From Bacteroidales bacterium (GTDB lineage: Bacteria; Bacteroidota; Bacteroidia; Bacteroidales; Bacteroidaceae), in the NCBI GenBank assembly GCA_004555425.1, contig SFID01000004.1:1-41221 (forward strand): DNA of 41,221 nt. The letters are read 5' to 3'. Of this stretch, positions 32,811 to 40,199 are shown piece by piece. Under the pieces are notes generated by a model. It made no database searches. It was not told where the DNA came from and worked only from the letters and a program-made list of their open reading frames with translations. How positions within the stretch are numbered: the first letter of the stretch is position 1; each line of letters opens with the position of its first letter. Position numbers and translations under genes: made by a program.

Positions 32811-33767
32811 ATGAAAAAGGAATTTGCGCTATTCGTGTTGGCTGGCCTTCTGGCTATGGCTATGGGCTTTGCTGCCTGTTCTTCCGACGAAGATGAAACG
32901 TTGCCGCCCGAGGATAATGGGGCAGGGGATGTAGTTGATAGTATAGTCTCGGATTGTGTTGTTGATAGTGTAGAACTTTGGAGCAGCCGCGATGGCAACA
33001 AGATTTATGGAATGATGTACCGCTATGCTGGTGGCTCGCAACAGGTTCCTGCTGTGATACTTTCCCATAGTAGTTCGCTTACTCACGCGGCCATGTCGGG
33101 CTACGCTTTGGCCATTGCAAAGATGGGGTACGCGGCCTATTGTTTTGACTTTTGCGGCGGGAGCGACCAGAGTCTGAGCGATGGCAAGACGGACGACATG
33201 ACCGTTTTCACCGAGGTGGAAGATTTGCGTGCCGTCGTTGCCACAGTTCGCTCGCAGCCTTATGTGAACCCCTCGCGTATCTATCTGCTCGGTAGCAGTC
33301 AGGGCGGACTCGTCTCGGCATTGCTTGCGGATGAGTGTCCTGAGGATTTTGCGGGCATGGTATTGTTCTATCCTGCTTTCAATATTCCCGAGATGGTGAA
33401 GATGTTCAGCAGCTGGGGCAACTGGGGCGACTGGGGTAACCTTGGGGACTTCGGAAATTTCGGTGGGATGATGTCGATGAGCGAGGGGTATATCAACAGT
33501 ATCAAGAATTTTGACGTGTGGTCGCATATCGGCAAGTTTGACAAACCCGTGTGCATTATCCACGGCACGAAGGATATTATCGTGCCCATCTCCAATTCTG
33601 AAAGGGCCGTCAGCCTTTATCCTTCAGCCACCTTGCACAAGATTGAGGGCGCCAATCACGGATTCAATGCGGCCAACCTCGGCAGTATGGGCAGCATGAT
33701 GGGAACTGCAGCCGATTACGATTCCATCGTTGTGCCCATCGTTGAAGAATTTCTGACGGCAAACTAA
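32811..33767 (+). CDS. Lipoprotein alpha/beta hydrolase
   Basis: A 318-residue protein with a lipoprotein signal (lipobox GFAAC, Cys23), so probably membrane-anchored outside the cytoplasm. The alpha/beta hydrolase triad is visible: nucleophile Ser163 in GSSQGG, Asp255 in HGTKDIIVP and His283 in ANHGFN. The fold resembles peptidase S9-like or esterase proteins of the type VILSHSSSLTHAAMSGYALA. Residues 201-222 form an odd Gly/Trp/Asn repeat (SWGNWGDWGNLGDFGNFGG) in the cap over the active site, perhaps a substrate lid. I use the ATG at 32811; a TTG at 32802 is possible. It stands alone with its own promoter and a terminator hairpin. Substrate unknown; an acyl ester or peptide is plausible. 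Confidence 0.82.
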   Translation: MKKEFALFVLAGLLAMAMGFAACSSDEDETLPPEDNGAGDVVDSIVSDCVVDSVELWSSRDGNKIYGMMYRYAGGSQQVPAVILSHSSSLTHAAMSGYALAIAKMGYAAYCFDFCGGSDQSLSDGKTDDMTVFTEVEDLRAVVATVRSQPYVNPSRIYLLGSSQGGLVSALLADECPEDFAGMVLFYPAFNIPEMVKMFSSWGNWGDWGNLGDFGNFGGMMSMSEGYINSIKNFDVWSHIGKFDKPVCIIHGTKDIIVPISNSERAVSLYPSATLHKIEGANHGFNAANLGSMGSMMGTAADYDSIVVPIVEEFLTAN

Positions 33768-33784
33768 GTTCTGCTGTTTGTATA

Positions 33785-33803
33785 GGTAGGTTCTGTAAAT
33801 TAG
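33785..33803. repeat. 19-bp repeat copy, between hydrolase and dus
   Basis: GGTAGGTTCTGTAAATTAG differs in one base from the end of the MITE-like element. It directly precedes the 13-bp hairpin, whose left arm region again begins GGTAGGT. Confidence 0.55.
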
Positions 33804-33808
33804 TATAG

Positions 33809-33855
33809 GTAGGTCCTATCCGTTAGCGAATTGTTAGCAAATGGATAGGACCTAC
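33809..33855. terminator. Strong hairpin between convergent genes
   Basis: GTAGGTCCTATCC (33809-33821) and GGATAGGACCTAC (33843-33855) form a perfect 13-bp stem, followed on the plus strand by TTTTA. It lies between the ends of the hydrolase and the dihydrouridine synthase and probably terminates both; the T-run is short, and absent on the minus strand. Confidence 0.6.
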
Positions 33856-33857
33856 TT

Positions 33858-34781
33858 TTACGTGAGTTGAAAGACGGAGTTCATATAGTTGCGCAAGGAG
33901 CCTGCCTTGTGAATCTTCTTCCACGCCTTGCGCCCGATGGTGGGCTCTGCGTAGTCCCAGAAGGTGCGTATCTTCTGGAGGAGCTGTGCTTCTGAGGGGA
34001 TGAACTTGGCATAGTCTTGGAACAGCTTATCATGAAGAGAGCAGAGGTGAGTTGTATGTTCTGATTCGGGCAGATGACGCTTGTTCTTGTATTCAAGGGC
34101 CAGGGAGGGGCGGGCCAGCAATCCGCGGCCAATCATTACTCCTTTGAGGCCAGGGAACTGCTGGCTGATACGTGCGAGGTCCGCTGGCGTGCGGAGGTCG
34201 CCGTTGTAGAGGAGCGGATGGTCGCAGAGGTGAGCGAAGCGGGCAAACTCGTCAAGGTGGACTGCTCCCTTGTAGCCTTCGTCGGCCGTTCGCGGATGCA
34301 GACAGATATGAACAAGGGGCGTGTCGTTGAGGATGGGGAGCACGTGCTCCCATTCGTCCACTTCGTGCAGGCCCAACCGCATCTTGACCGAAAAGGTCAG
34401 TTCGCCTTCGTGTTGCCGAACGATGCAACAAATGTCTTCCACGGCTTCGGGATTTGGCAAGAGGCCCGCGCCGCGTCCGTGGCGCGTTTGGAGCGTGAAG
34501 GGGCAACCCATGTTGATGTCCAGCCGCTTGTAGCCCATCGGGCGGAGCACGCTGATGAGCGCGGATAGTTCCTGCCCATCGCGGGCAATGACCTGCGGCA
34601 CCACGGGGACGCCCTCATTGAAATCGGGCCGCACATCGCGCAAGTCTTTCTCACGAGCAGCGCCATGCTCCAGCCGAACAAACGGCGTGTAGTAGCTGTC
34701 TATGCCGCCCAATAGTTGGTGGTGCGCGCGGCGATAGCAGTCGTCGGTATAGCCTTGCAAGGGGGCGAAGTGTATTACCAT
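33858..34781 (-). CDS. tRNA-dihydrouridine synthase
   Basis: A 307-residue cytoplasmic flavoenzyme that reduces uridines in the D-loop of tRNAs using FMN and NADPH. The family's marks are present: APLQGYTDDCYRR at the N-terminus, the catalytic Cys93 in RLDINMGCPF, the basic stretch LQTRHGRGAGLL, the flavin-binding HPRTADEGYKG, NGDLRTPAD and the phosphate-binding MIGRGLLARP. The C-terminal helical RNA-binding domain is short, and the total length is near the usual 310-330. Which uridines it modifies cannot be read from sequence. A promoter-like copy of the 19-bp repeat lies upstream. It converges with the hydrolase. Confidence 0.9.
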   Translation of the reverse strand: MVIHFAPLQGYTDDCYRRAHHQLLGGIDSYYTPFVRLEHGAAREKDLRDVRPDFNEGVPVVPQVIARDGQELSALISVLRPMGYKRLDINMGCPFTLQTRHGRGAGLLPNPEAVEDICCIVRQHEGELTFSVKMRLGLHEVDEWEHVLPILNDTPLVHICLHPRTADEGYKGAVHLDEFARFAHLCDHPLLYNGDLRTPADLARISQQFPGLKGVMIGRGLLARPSLALEYKNKRHLPESEHTTHLCSLHDKLFQDYAKFIPSEAQLLQKIRTFWDYAEPTIGRKAWKKIHKAGSLRNYMNSVFQLT

Positions 34782-34824
34782 AAAGCTATTCTAGCGGGTG
34801 TAGGGAGTAATTTGAAAGAATGGG

Positions 34825-34853
34825 TAAAGGTAGGTTCTATAAATTAGTTTCAA
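34825..34853 (-). promoter_or_regulatory. Promoter-like copy of the 19-bp repeat, facing the dus gene
   Basis: On the minus strand TTG (34853-34851) and TACCTTTA (34832-34825) are 18 bases apart, close to the Bacteroidetes promoter pattern, and the spacer is the dispersed repeat. A transcript would start about 35-40 bases before the dus start codon. Confidence 0.4.
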
Positions 34854-35020
34854 TGGGAGGTAGGGTTTCTATTCTGCTTGGATGTCTTCACGCCTCTCGT
34901 ACCGTAGGTTTTTGTTTTTCATTCAGTCACGTAGCCCGCTACGCTCCTTCATGTAAAACAAAAACCTACGGCACGATAGCCGCAAATACATCGCAAGCTA
35001 ATTTATAGAACCTACCTAAA
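34825..35020. mobile_element. MITE-like nested palindromic element
   Basis: About 195 bases bounded by inverted 19-bp ends (GGTAGGTTCTATAAATTAG at 34829-34847, its reverse complement at 34998-35016). Inside is a second perfect inverted pair: CCGTAGGTTTTTGTTTT (34902-34918) with its complement (34955-34971). At the centre is CGTAG-CCCG-CTACG (34930-34943). The only ORF inside it (62 codons) is just a palindrome reading frame. The left half recurs at 35738-35852. Terminal inverted repeats, small size and dispersed copies fit a non-autonomous element; no target-site duplication is clear to me. Confidence 0.6.
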
Positions 35021-35041
35021 GCCACAAAAAAGGAAAAAATA

Positions 35042-35073
35042 TTTGGAAGCCTGTGCCTAATTAGTTACATTCG
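35042..35073 (+). promoter_or_regulatory. Promoter of the toxin-antitoxin pair
   Basis: TTTG at 35042-35045 and TACATTCG at 35066-35073 are 20 bases apart (one mismatch in the -7 box). The ATG at 35078 is so close that the transcript would be leaderless or nearly so. Confidence 0.45.
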
Positions 35074-35077
35074 CGGC

Positions 35078-35431
35078 ATGAAAGATTCTGATGATATTTG
35101 AGAATTATATTTCTCAGACGATTTCTGGGAGTTTTACCATCTCCAGACAGACAAGGTTAAGAATAAATTCAATTATGTGTTCGGCATTGTCAGAAAGGAG
35201 AAAGTGATAACTACAAAATTTATCAAACGCCTTGTAAATACGGACCTATACGAAATGCGTATTTCTGTGGGAACAAATGAATACAGAACCGTATTATTTG
35301 CTGTTGACAATTCAAATATCATACTCTCCACCAAAATTTTGGTATTGAATGCGTTTTTGAAAAAGTCATCAAAGGATTACCAAAAGGAAATAGATAGAGC
35401 AGTCAAAATACTAAATGATTATCATGTATGA
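35078..35431 (+). pseudogene. HigB/RelE-type toxin with an early in-frame stop
   Basis: ATG at 35078 is followed by six codons and then TGA (35099-35101), after which the same frame stays open to 35431. Downstream of the stop the frame reads ELYFSDDFWEFYHLQTDKVK, KNKFNYVFGIVRKEKVITTKF, LYEMRISVGTNEYRTVLFAV and LNAFLKKSSKDYQKEID, the full pattern of the phage-derived Gp49/HigB toxin family of mRNA-cleaving ribosome-dependent RNases. Without read-through, translation could only restart at GTG 35177, losing the first 33 codons including part of the conserved N-terminal helix. The gene overlaps the antitoxin start by 4 bases. It is AT-rich compared with its surroundings. Either a natural nonsense mutation that silenced the toxin or a sequencing error. 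Confidence 0.75.
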
Positions 35432-35739
35432 GAAGGTTAGATGAAGCCAAATTGGCAAGATTGCATACGGCTGGGGAATTGCTAGATGCTCAATATGGAG
35501 CCCCTGGCACGGAGAGTCGTAGGGCTTTTGAAGATGAAGCAAAGGCTTACTATTACGGTGTGATATTGCGTGACAGACGCAAGCAGTTGAAGATGACGCA
35601 GCAGCAGCTTGCCGAAAAAGTAGGAACGCAGAGAAGTTATATCGCGCGTGTTGAGGGTGGAAAGGCGGATATTCAGATGTCCAGTTTCATGCGAATATTG
35701 TCAGCATTGGACATTGGTATAGAGTTGCGGATGAACTAA
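35428..35739 (+). CDS. HigA-type antitoxin, XRE family
   Basis: A 103-residue DNA-binding protein. Residues about 47-98 form an XRE helix-turn-helix: LRDRRKQLKMTQQQLAEKVG, QRSYIARVEGGKADIQMSSF, then LSALDIGIELRMN. The N-terminal half is the helical segment usual in HigA partners. In such pairs the antitoxin binds the toxin and represses the shared promoter. Toxin before antitoxin, with ATGA overlap, is the HigBA order. The frame is intact while the toxin is broken. Its stop codon TAA (35737-35739) runs straight into a half copy of the MITE-like element, so the pair is flanked on both sides by that repeat. Confidence 0.85.
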   Translation: MRRLDEAKLARLHTAGELLDAQYGAPGTESRRAFEDEAKAYYYGVILRDRRKQLKMTQQQLAEKVGTQRSYIARVEGGKADIQMSSFMRILSALDIGIELRMN

Positions 35740-35852
35740 AGGTAGGTTCTATAAATTAGTTTTAATGGAAGGTAGTGTTTCTATCTTGCTTGGATGCGTC
35801 GGAATTACGTCCGCCTCTCGCACCGTATCTTTTTGTTTTTCATTCCCGCTTC
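35738..35852. repeat. Left-half copy of the MITE-like element
   Basis: It begins with the 19-bp end (35741-35759) and matches the left half of the element at 34825 through GTTTCTAT, GCTTGGATG, CGCCTCTCG and TTTTTGTTTTTCATTC, with an extra dozen bases near 35797-35808. The right half with its inverted end is missing. It lies between the antitoxin stop and the end of the minus-strand acyltransferase gene. Confidence 0.65.
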
Positions 35853-35867
35853 TAGCTTCCATCCTTC

Positions 35868-36959
35868 CTAGAGTTTCAGGAATATCTGCTTGCGATACAG
35901 GCCATAGGCCAGGGCGGTTATGATGGCGAGGAAGGTAAGCGCGTAGGCCAGCGAGGCCCATTCTTCCGTCATACCCGTGGAGAGATAGGCATTGTAGAGC
36001 GTGCCGGGAATGTGGAGGGGGATGAAGATGCGGGCCAGCAGTCCGCTGCCTACGAAGAGGGCGATGGCGTTCATACCAAACCACTGGAAAGGTCGGCACC
36101 ACGCGGCCCATCCGCGCAGGTCGGTCAGCACAGTCAGCCAAGCGAGGAGCGCAGTGGCGATTCCGCTGGTCAGAAGAGTATAACTGGGCGACCAAATCGT
36201 CTTGTTGATGGGCAGACCGTAACTGAGCAAATAGCCGCCTAGGGAGAGCGCGGTGGCCAGGCTGAAGAGGCGCACGAGGCGGTCGGGCAGCGGTGCTTTG
36301 GCCTTGAGCATAAAACCAACAACCACACCGATGAGCGTATGGGCAATGGCCGAAAGCGTGCCCGCCAAGCCCTCGGGGTCAACGGGGCTGTGGGCATAGA
36401 CGTGGGAAGGGCCGACCAGGGCGCGGTCAATGCGGCAGGCCAGGTTCGTCTCGTCCGCTGCGTAACCATTGCCCAGCAGCAGGAAGACCGTATAGGCAAT
36501 GAGCAAGGCTGCGATGACGCGCCAGAGATGTCGGGGCCGCACGTAGAGGCTGATGAGTGCCGCAAAGAGATAGCAAAGGGCGATACGCTGCAGGACACCC
36601 CAGATGCGCAGGCCCTCCAGTATCTCGGGGATGGGCTTGCCCCGCAGGAGAGGACCGCTGAAGGTGAGCAGCAGACCAATTAGGAAGAGTTTGACGGACC
36701 GCACCAGCACTTTGCGAACGGCCGGTCCTTTGGCGAGGGGCTGGCTGGCGGCAGGCGAATATTTACCCAAAGAGAGGGCAATGCTGACGCCCACCATGAA
36801 GAGGAAGAAGGGGAAGACGAGGTCCGTGGGCGTGAGGCCGTTCCAGGCCGCGTGCTCCAAGGGAACGAAACACCGCTCGCCTACACCATTGTTGACGATA
36901 ATCATGCCAACAATCGTGATGCCGCGCAGCACGTCGAGGGAGAGAAGACGATGGTTCAC
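35868..36959 (-). CDS. NagX/HGSNAT-like membrane acyltransferase (DUF5009 type)
   Basis: A 363-residue protein with about ten membrane helices. The start MNHRLLSLDVLRGITIVGM and then TPTDLVFPFFLFMVGVSIAL match the heparan-alpha-glucosaminide N-acetyltransferase-like family. IDRALVGPSHVYAHSPVDPEGLAGTL with its Asp-Pro-Glu-Gly motif is the extracytoplasmic loop that follows in NagX proteins, which sit in sugar-uptake loci and are thought to acetylate or bind amino sugars. No sugar-use genes adjoin it here, so the substrate is open. A second, diverged protein of the same class and length lies at 38466-39557. Confidence 0.8.
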   Translation of the reverse strand: MNHRLLSLDVLRGITIVGMIIVNNGVGERCFVPLEHAAWNGLTPTDLVFPFFLFMVGVSIALSLGKYSPAASQPLAKGPAVRKVLVRSVKLFLIGLLLTFSGPLLRGKPIPEILEGLRIWGVLQRIALCYLFAALISLYVRPRHLWRVIAALLIAYTVFLLLGNGYAADETNLACRIDRALVGPSHVYAHSPVDPEGLAGTLSAIAHTLIGVVVGFMLKAKAPLPDRLVRLFSLATALSLGGYLLSYGLPINKTIWSPSYTLLTSGIATALLAWLTVLTDLRGWAAWCRPFQWFGMNAIALFVGSGLLARIFIPLHIPGTLYNAYLSTGMTEEWASLAYALTFLAIITALAYGLYRKQIFLKL

Positions 36960-36969
36960 AGAGATGGAA

Positions 36970-36988
36970 GGTTGGTTCTATGGGTTAG
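36970..36988. repeat. 19-bp repeat copy, degenerate, before the NagX-like gene
   Basis: GGTTGGTTCTATGGGTTAG matches the 19-bp repeat at 15 of 19 positions and lies 11 bases upstream of the NagX-like start codon, in the same orientation relative to the gene as the copies before dus and the ZIP transporter. Confidence 0.4.
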
Positions 36989-37000
36989 TAATGATTGGGG

Positions 37001-37018
37001 GAAATCCCGAAGGATTTC
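37001..37018. repeat. Small perfect hairpin upstream of the NagX-like gene
   Basis: GAAATCC-CGAA-GGATTTC followed on plus by TTTCGTTTG lies in the 161-base gap between yaaA and the NagX-like gene. For a yaaA terminator the T-rich side is on the wrong strand, so its role is unclear. Confidence 0.35.
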
Positions 37019-37120
37019 TTTCGTTTGTAGTCACGAATCTGACGAACTTGTTGAATGCGGAAGAGGTGGAGGCTGGGGGCATCTGCCCAGAAAATTGCAC
37101 GAATGCCGTGACAGAGAGCC

Positions 37121-37879
37121 CTATATCTCGCGCACAAAATGGGGGAAGGCTGCTTCGCCCAACTGTGGGGCATAGCAGAAGCCCTCGTAGGCAAAGCCTT
37201 GCAAGTCGGTGGGCTGGCAGATGCGGTGCTCCAGGATGTAGCGCACCATCGCGCCGCGGCAGGTCTTCGCCCATACGGCTTGCACCTTCAGGCGGCCGTT
37301 GGGTTGGCGCACATAGAAGAGCGGGTGGACCACTTGCAGTTCGCGGCAAACGCGCTGCCAGTCGAACAACTGCTCGTATTCGGCTGTGGAGAGATGAACC
37401 AACACTTCGTCGTCGGCCCGCACGCTCTCAATCAGCACGTCTGTCAGTTTGTCGCGCCAGAACTGGTGCAGGGGGCGGTCGTCTGTGGCTTCGAGGGCGA
37501 TGTGGTGCTCCATGCGATAGGGCGCCACGCCGTCCATAGGGCGCAGCAGGCCATAGAGGAAGCACGTTATCCAGAGGTGTTGCTGGGCAAAGGCGAGTTC
37601 ATCGTCGCTGAGCGTATCGGCGCGCAAATGCTTGTACGCCTGACCATTGTAGGCCAGGAGAGCGGGCATCTTTTCGGCAAAGGGAAATTGCTGGAAGCGT
37701 TGCTGATTGGTCGCTGCGATTTTCGGGCTACAGCCGAGGCTTGCGGCGAGTTCGTCGGTGTCCATTCGCGCCATTTCTGCGGCAAACATGTTGCTGATGG
37801 ACTGAAAGCGGGGCACGGAGGTCGGCTGGCGGTCCGTGTGCTCGTGCATGATTTTGGCGTTGGCAAGGAGTATTTGCAT
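37121..37879 (-). CDS. yaaA: YaaA, peroxide stress protein (UPF0246)
   Basis: A 252-residue cytoplasmic protein, the usual family length. Conserved parts are the N-terminal MQILLANAKIM, MPALLAYNGQAYKHL, LWITCFLYGLLRPMDGVAPYRMEH, LSTAEYEQLFDW, KVQAVWAKTCRGAMVRYIL and the C-terminal LQGFAYEGFCYAP. In E. coli YaaA lowers free iron during hydrogen peroxide stress and binds DNA. It follows the flavin reductase gene after 55 bases on the same strand and is probably cotranscribed with it, a sensible pairing for redox stress, though that link is inference. Confidence 0.92.
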   Translation of the reverse strand: MQILLANAKIMHEHTDRQPTSVPRFQSISNMFAAEMARMDTDELAASLGCSPKIAATNQQRFQQFPFAEKMPALLAYNGQAYKHLRADTLSDDELAFAQQHLWITCFLYGLLRPMDGVAPYRMEHHIALEATDDRPLHQFWRDKLTDVLIESVRADDEVLVHLSTAEYEQLFDWQRVCRELQVVHPLFYVRQPNGRLKVQAVWAKTCRGAMVRYILEHRICQPTDLQGFAYEGFCYAPQLGEAAFPHFVREI

Positions 37880-37934
37880 GGGGCAGGCTTGTTGGTTTAT
37901 CGGGATGGGGTAGGGGCGGTGCTAGCCGAGCGCC

Positions 37935-38441
37935 TTAGCCTTCATAGACATTTTCAATTTCCACCACATATACATCGTGCAGTCCGCCGTGGGCGCCATA
38001 CCAGCGCTCAAGGATTTCCGCATCAAGGAAATGGCTTTCCTGCATCGGTGCCTTGAAGAGTTTGCGCCCTTCGATGGTCAGTCGTGCCTCGGCGAAGGTC
38101 ATCGCGCCGCTTTTCAGGGGGACAGGCGTGAGGCCCGTGGCCGCTACCTTGTCCGTGTCGCGTCCGCTCTTCGTGCCGCAGAGTTGCAGGGCCTTGCGGT
38201 AGGCTTCTGTGTAGAACGAAAGGGTGAGCCGCTCGTTCTGTTCAATAAACTCGTGGGTGTATCGCTCGGGGCGAACGAAGACGAAGGCCACGGGCTTGTT
38301 CCACAGCCAACCAATGCCGCCCCACGAGGCTGTCATGGTGTTGAATCCTTGTGCATTGCCAGCCGTGACCAGCATCCACTGTTTGCCGAAAAGATCGATG
38401 GCGTCCTCCGTGCGGAGGCGTTCGTAGTTTGTCTGTTTCAT
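37935..38441 (-). CDS. Flavin reductase-like FMN-binding protein
   Basis: A 168-residue split-barrel flavoprotein. The motif MTASWGGIGWLWNKPVAFVFVRPERYT binds FMN in the flavin reductase/flavoredoxin family, followed by LTLSFYTEAYRKALQLCGTKSGRDTDK. I start it at 38441 (MKQTNYERL); an ATG at 38453 would add four residues. It lies about 12-24 bases after the stop of the DUF5009 protein and precedes yaaA, suggesting a three-gene operon. The electron acceptor cannot be told from sequence. Confidence 0.86.
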   Translation of the reverse strand: MKQTNYERLRTEDAIDLFGKQWMLVTAGNAQGFNTMTASWGGIGWLWNKPVAFVFVRPERYTHEFIEQNERLTLSFYTEAYRKALQLCGTKSGRDTDKVAATGLTPVPLKSGAMTFAEARLTIEGRKLFKAPMQESHFLDAEILERWYGAHGGLHDVYVVEIENVYEG

Positions 38442-38465
38442 ATTTATATACATTATAGGAGGGTT

Positions 38466-39557
38466 CTATACTTTCACGAAGATACGGGCGCGATACATCA
38501 GGGCGAGGATGAGCAGGAGCAAGAGAAAATTGCCAAACGTCAGCCACACTGTGTAGTAACTGCCCAGCGGTTCGGCCAAGCCATAACTAACGGATTCCAC
38601 GATGGACCGGAAATTCACCACCTCGCCCACCAAATAGGCCACGATACTATTCATACCGTAAACCTTCAGCCAGGCAAAGGGCCGCTGCACTTGCCACACA
38701 TCTATCACCTGGTAGAACGCGGCCATCAGTAGGAAGCACCAGCCGCCCGAATAGAGCGTCATACTGCTGGTCCAAATGCGCTTGACGATAGGCATGTCCA
38801 AACTCCACAGCAGCCCCAAGGCGATGAGCAGGAGGCCGACACCTGCCAACTGGAGCGACGTGCGCCACGAGGCCACACCACCACGGCGAATCAGTTGGCC
38901 AGCCCATGCGCCCAGCCAAACCGTCACGCCGAAGTTGAGGCTCGGAAGCAGCCAGGCGTAGGTAGGGTCACCGCGCCTGCTCCCCAGCACAAGGGCGTCA
39001 ATGCGGCAGGCCAAATTGCCCTCCAGACTGTAGTCGCCCACCCACATCATCGGAATCGTATAGGCAGCCAGCAGCCCCACGGCCACCAGCATCTGTCGGC
39101 CTAAAGACAGACGGCTGAGCAGAATCAGTGCCGTCACGAGATAGCCCACGGCAATGGCTTGCAGCGTATTGGTGAAAGGTTGCACGTATTCCCACTTCAG
39201 CCACAGCAGATTGCCCTGCACCACCATACCCAGCAGAAAGAGTATCACAAACCGCCGTAGGACCTTGCGCAACGCCTCCGTCCGCGGACACTCATCGCGC
39301 AGGTATTTACTCATCGCAAAGGGCATGGAGATTCCGCTCATGAAGAGGAAGAGCGGCATCACCAGGTCCCAGCAGCGAAACCCTTCCCACACCTCGTGGT
39401 CCAGTTGGAAGAGCAACGCCTGCGCCAGCGGTGACTCCCATTGGCAGAGCAGTCCCCACAGCACAGGCTGAAGAAATACCAAAAGAAACAGGTCGAAACC
39501 GCGGAGTACATCCAGCGAGGCCAAGCGGCCCGAGGGGCGTGAGGAAATGTTGGACAT
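38466..39557 (-). CDS. DUF5009 membrane acyltransferase-like protein
   Basis: A 363-residue multi-span protein. I start it at 39557 (MSNISSRPSGRLASLDVLRG); an open frame continues upstream to 39773 but crosses the 22-bp repeat array and adds a Pro/Arg-rich non-homologous stretch. Family motifs are RLASLDVLRGFDLFLL, CWDLVMPLFLFMSGISMPFAM, NLACRIDALVLG, TLYSGGWCFLLMAAFYQVID and LKVYGMNSIVAYLVGE. DUF5009 proteins are relatives of the NagX/HGSNAT acyltransferases; the substrate is unknown. It is probably the first gene of an operon with the flavin reductase and yaaA. A diverged paralogue is at 35868-36959. Confidence 0.82.
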   Translation of the reverse strand: MSNISSRPSGRLASLDVLRGFDLFLLVFLQPVLWGLLCQWESPLAQALLFQLDHEVWEGFRCWDLVMPLFLFMSGISMPFAMSKYLRDECPRTEALRKVLRRFVILFLLGMVVQGNLLWLKWEYVQPFTNTLQAIAVGYLVTALILLSRLSLGRQMLVAVGLLAAYTIPMMWVGDYSLEGNLACRIDALVLGSRRGDPTYAWLLPSLNFGVTVWLGAWAGQLIRRGGVASWRTSLQLAGVGLLLIALGLLWSLDMPIVKRIWTSSMTLYSGGWCFLLMAAFYQVIDVWQVQRPFAWLKVYGMNSIVAYLVGEVVNFRSIVESVSYGLAEPLGSYYTVWLTFGNFLLLLLILALMYRARIFVKV

Positions 39558-39754
39558 GGGTAAACTGATAGGTAAGACTTGTGCAAAGGAAGGAAAAATC
39601 TGGGAAAGTCCGGGCCTCGCTTTCCGAATTTTGCCGCTTTCGGGGGATTTTCTGTGGGAACGAAATGAGAAGAAGCCTACCGCGCGTGTCAGGGCGAGGT
39701 TCATCCCCATCCCAAAATCCGCGATTTCCGTTTTTATGTCCGAGAAAGCCAGCG

Positions 39755-39836
39755 ACCCGCGCCCGCGGGTCACGCGACCTGCGCCCGCGGGTCACACGAC
39801 CTGCGCCCGCGGGTCACGCGACCCGCGCCCGCGGGT
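39755..39836. repeat. 22-bp tandem hairpin array B (four hairpins)
   Basis: Four hairpins with an exact 22-base period: left arm ACCCGC or ACCTGC, loop GCCC, right arm GCGGGT, linker CACGCG (CACACG once). The outer flanks AGCG/CGCT and GCC/GGC extend the symmetry. Loop, period and linker are the same as in array A at 22651 although the stems differ completely. Confidence 0.85.
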
Positions 39837-39997
39837 CGCTGGCTATGTGCCGAGAAAAAACGGAAACAACCCGCTGCGAAACGGGAACGCCCCTTGAAAA
39901 TTCGAGAACGCCTCTTGAAAATTCGGTTGAAATGGGAAACGCGGACTTCAGGATGAAAAAGCGTACCGCGCTTTGGTTGGTATAAGTACGGAGTTCG

Positions 39998-40134
39998 TTC
40001 TCATTGCAAATGCAATGTACCGCACGTTGCTTGCAACGTGTGGCTTCGAGAATTTCAGGTGTTTTGACTTGCTACATTTTCAAGTACCAAATTCCGCTGA
40101 GCCACACGAGCAACGTGCGGTACATTGCCTTGCA
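39998..40134. repeat. CCGCAC-type palindromic repeats (family B), direct and inverted pair
   Basis: The 48 bases 39998-40045 match 25551-25598 with one visible difference, including CATTGC..GCAATG and the hairpin CACGTTGC-TT-GCAACGTG (40023-40040). An inverted partner lies at 40100-40134 (AGCCACACGAGCAACGTGCGG), lacking one hairpin arm. The two could fold into a large stem with a 54-base loop. Confidence 0.7.
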
Positions 40135-40157
40135 ATAAACTTCACATAATGCAGACA

Positions 40158-40199
40158 GGTCGCCCCGCAAACCTATAAAACGAAGGCTGCGGGGCGACC
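40158..40199. terminator. Perfect 12-bp hairpin downstream of the ZIP transporter
   Basis: GGTCGCCCCGCA (40158-40169) and TGCGGGGCGACC (40188-40199) form a stem with an 18-base loop, about 120 bases past the transporter stop. There is no T-run on either side, so it may be a terminator of the unusual kind, an mRNA 3' stabiliser, or another repeat. Confidence 0.4.

Noticed and set aside
35078..35101. TGA in the toxin read as a sense codon
   Set aside because: Other intact genes in the window, such as the DUF3575 and transposase genes, end at TGA, and there is no selenocysteine-like context.
39558..39773. N-terminal extension of the DUF5009 protein
   Set aside because: The extra 72 codons cross array B flanks, contain no family sequence, and the internal ATG at 39557 gives the usual start just before the conserved LDVLRG motif.
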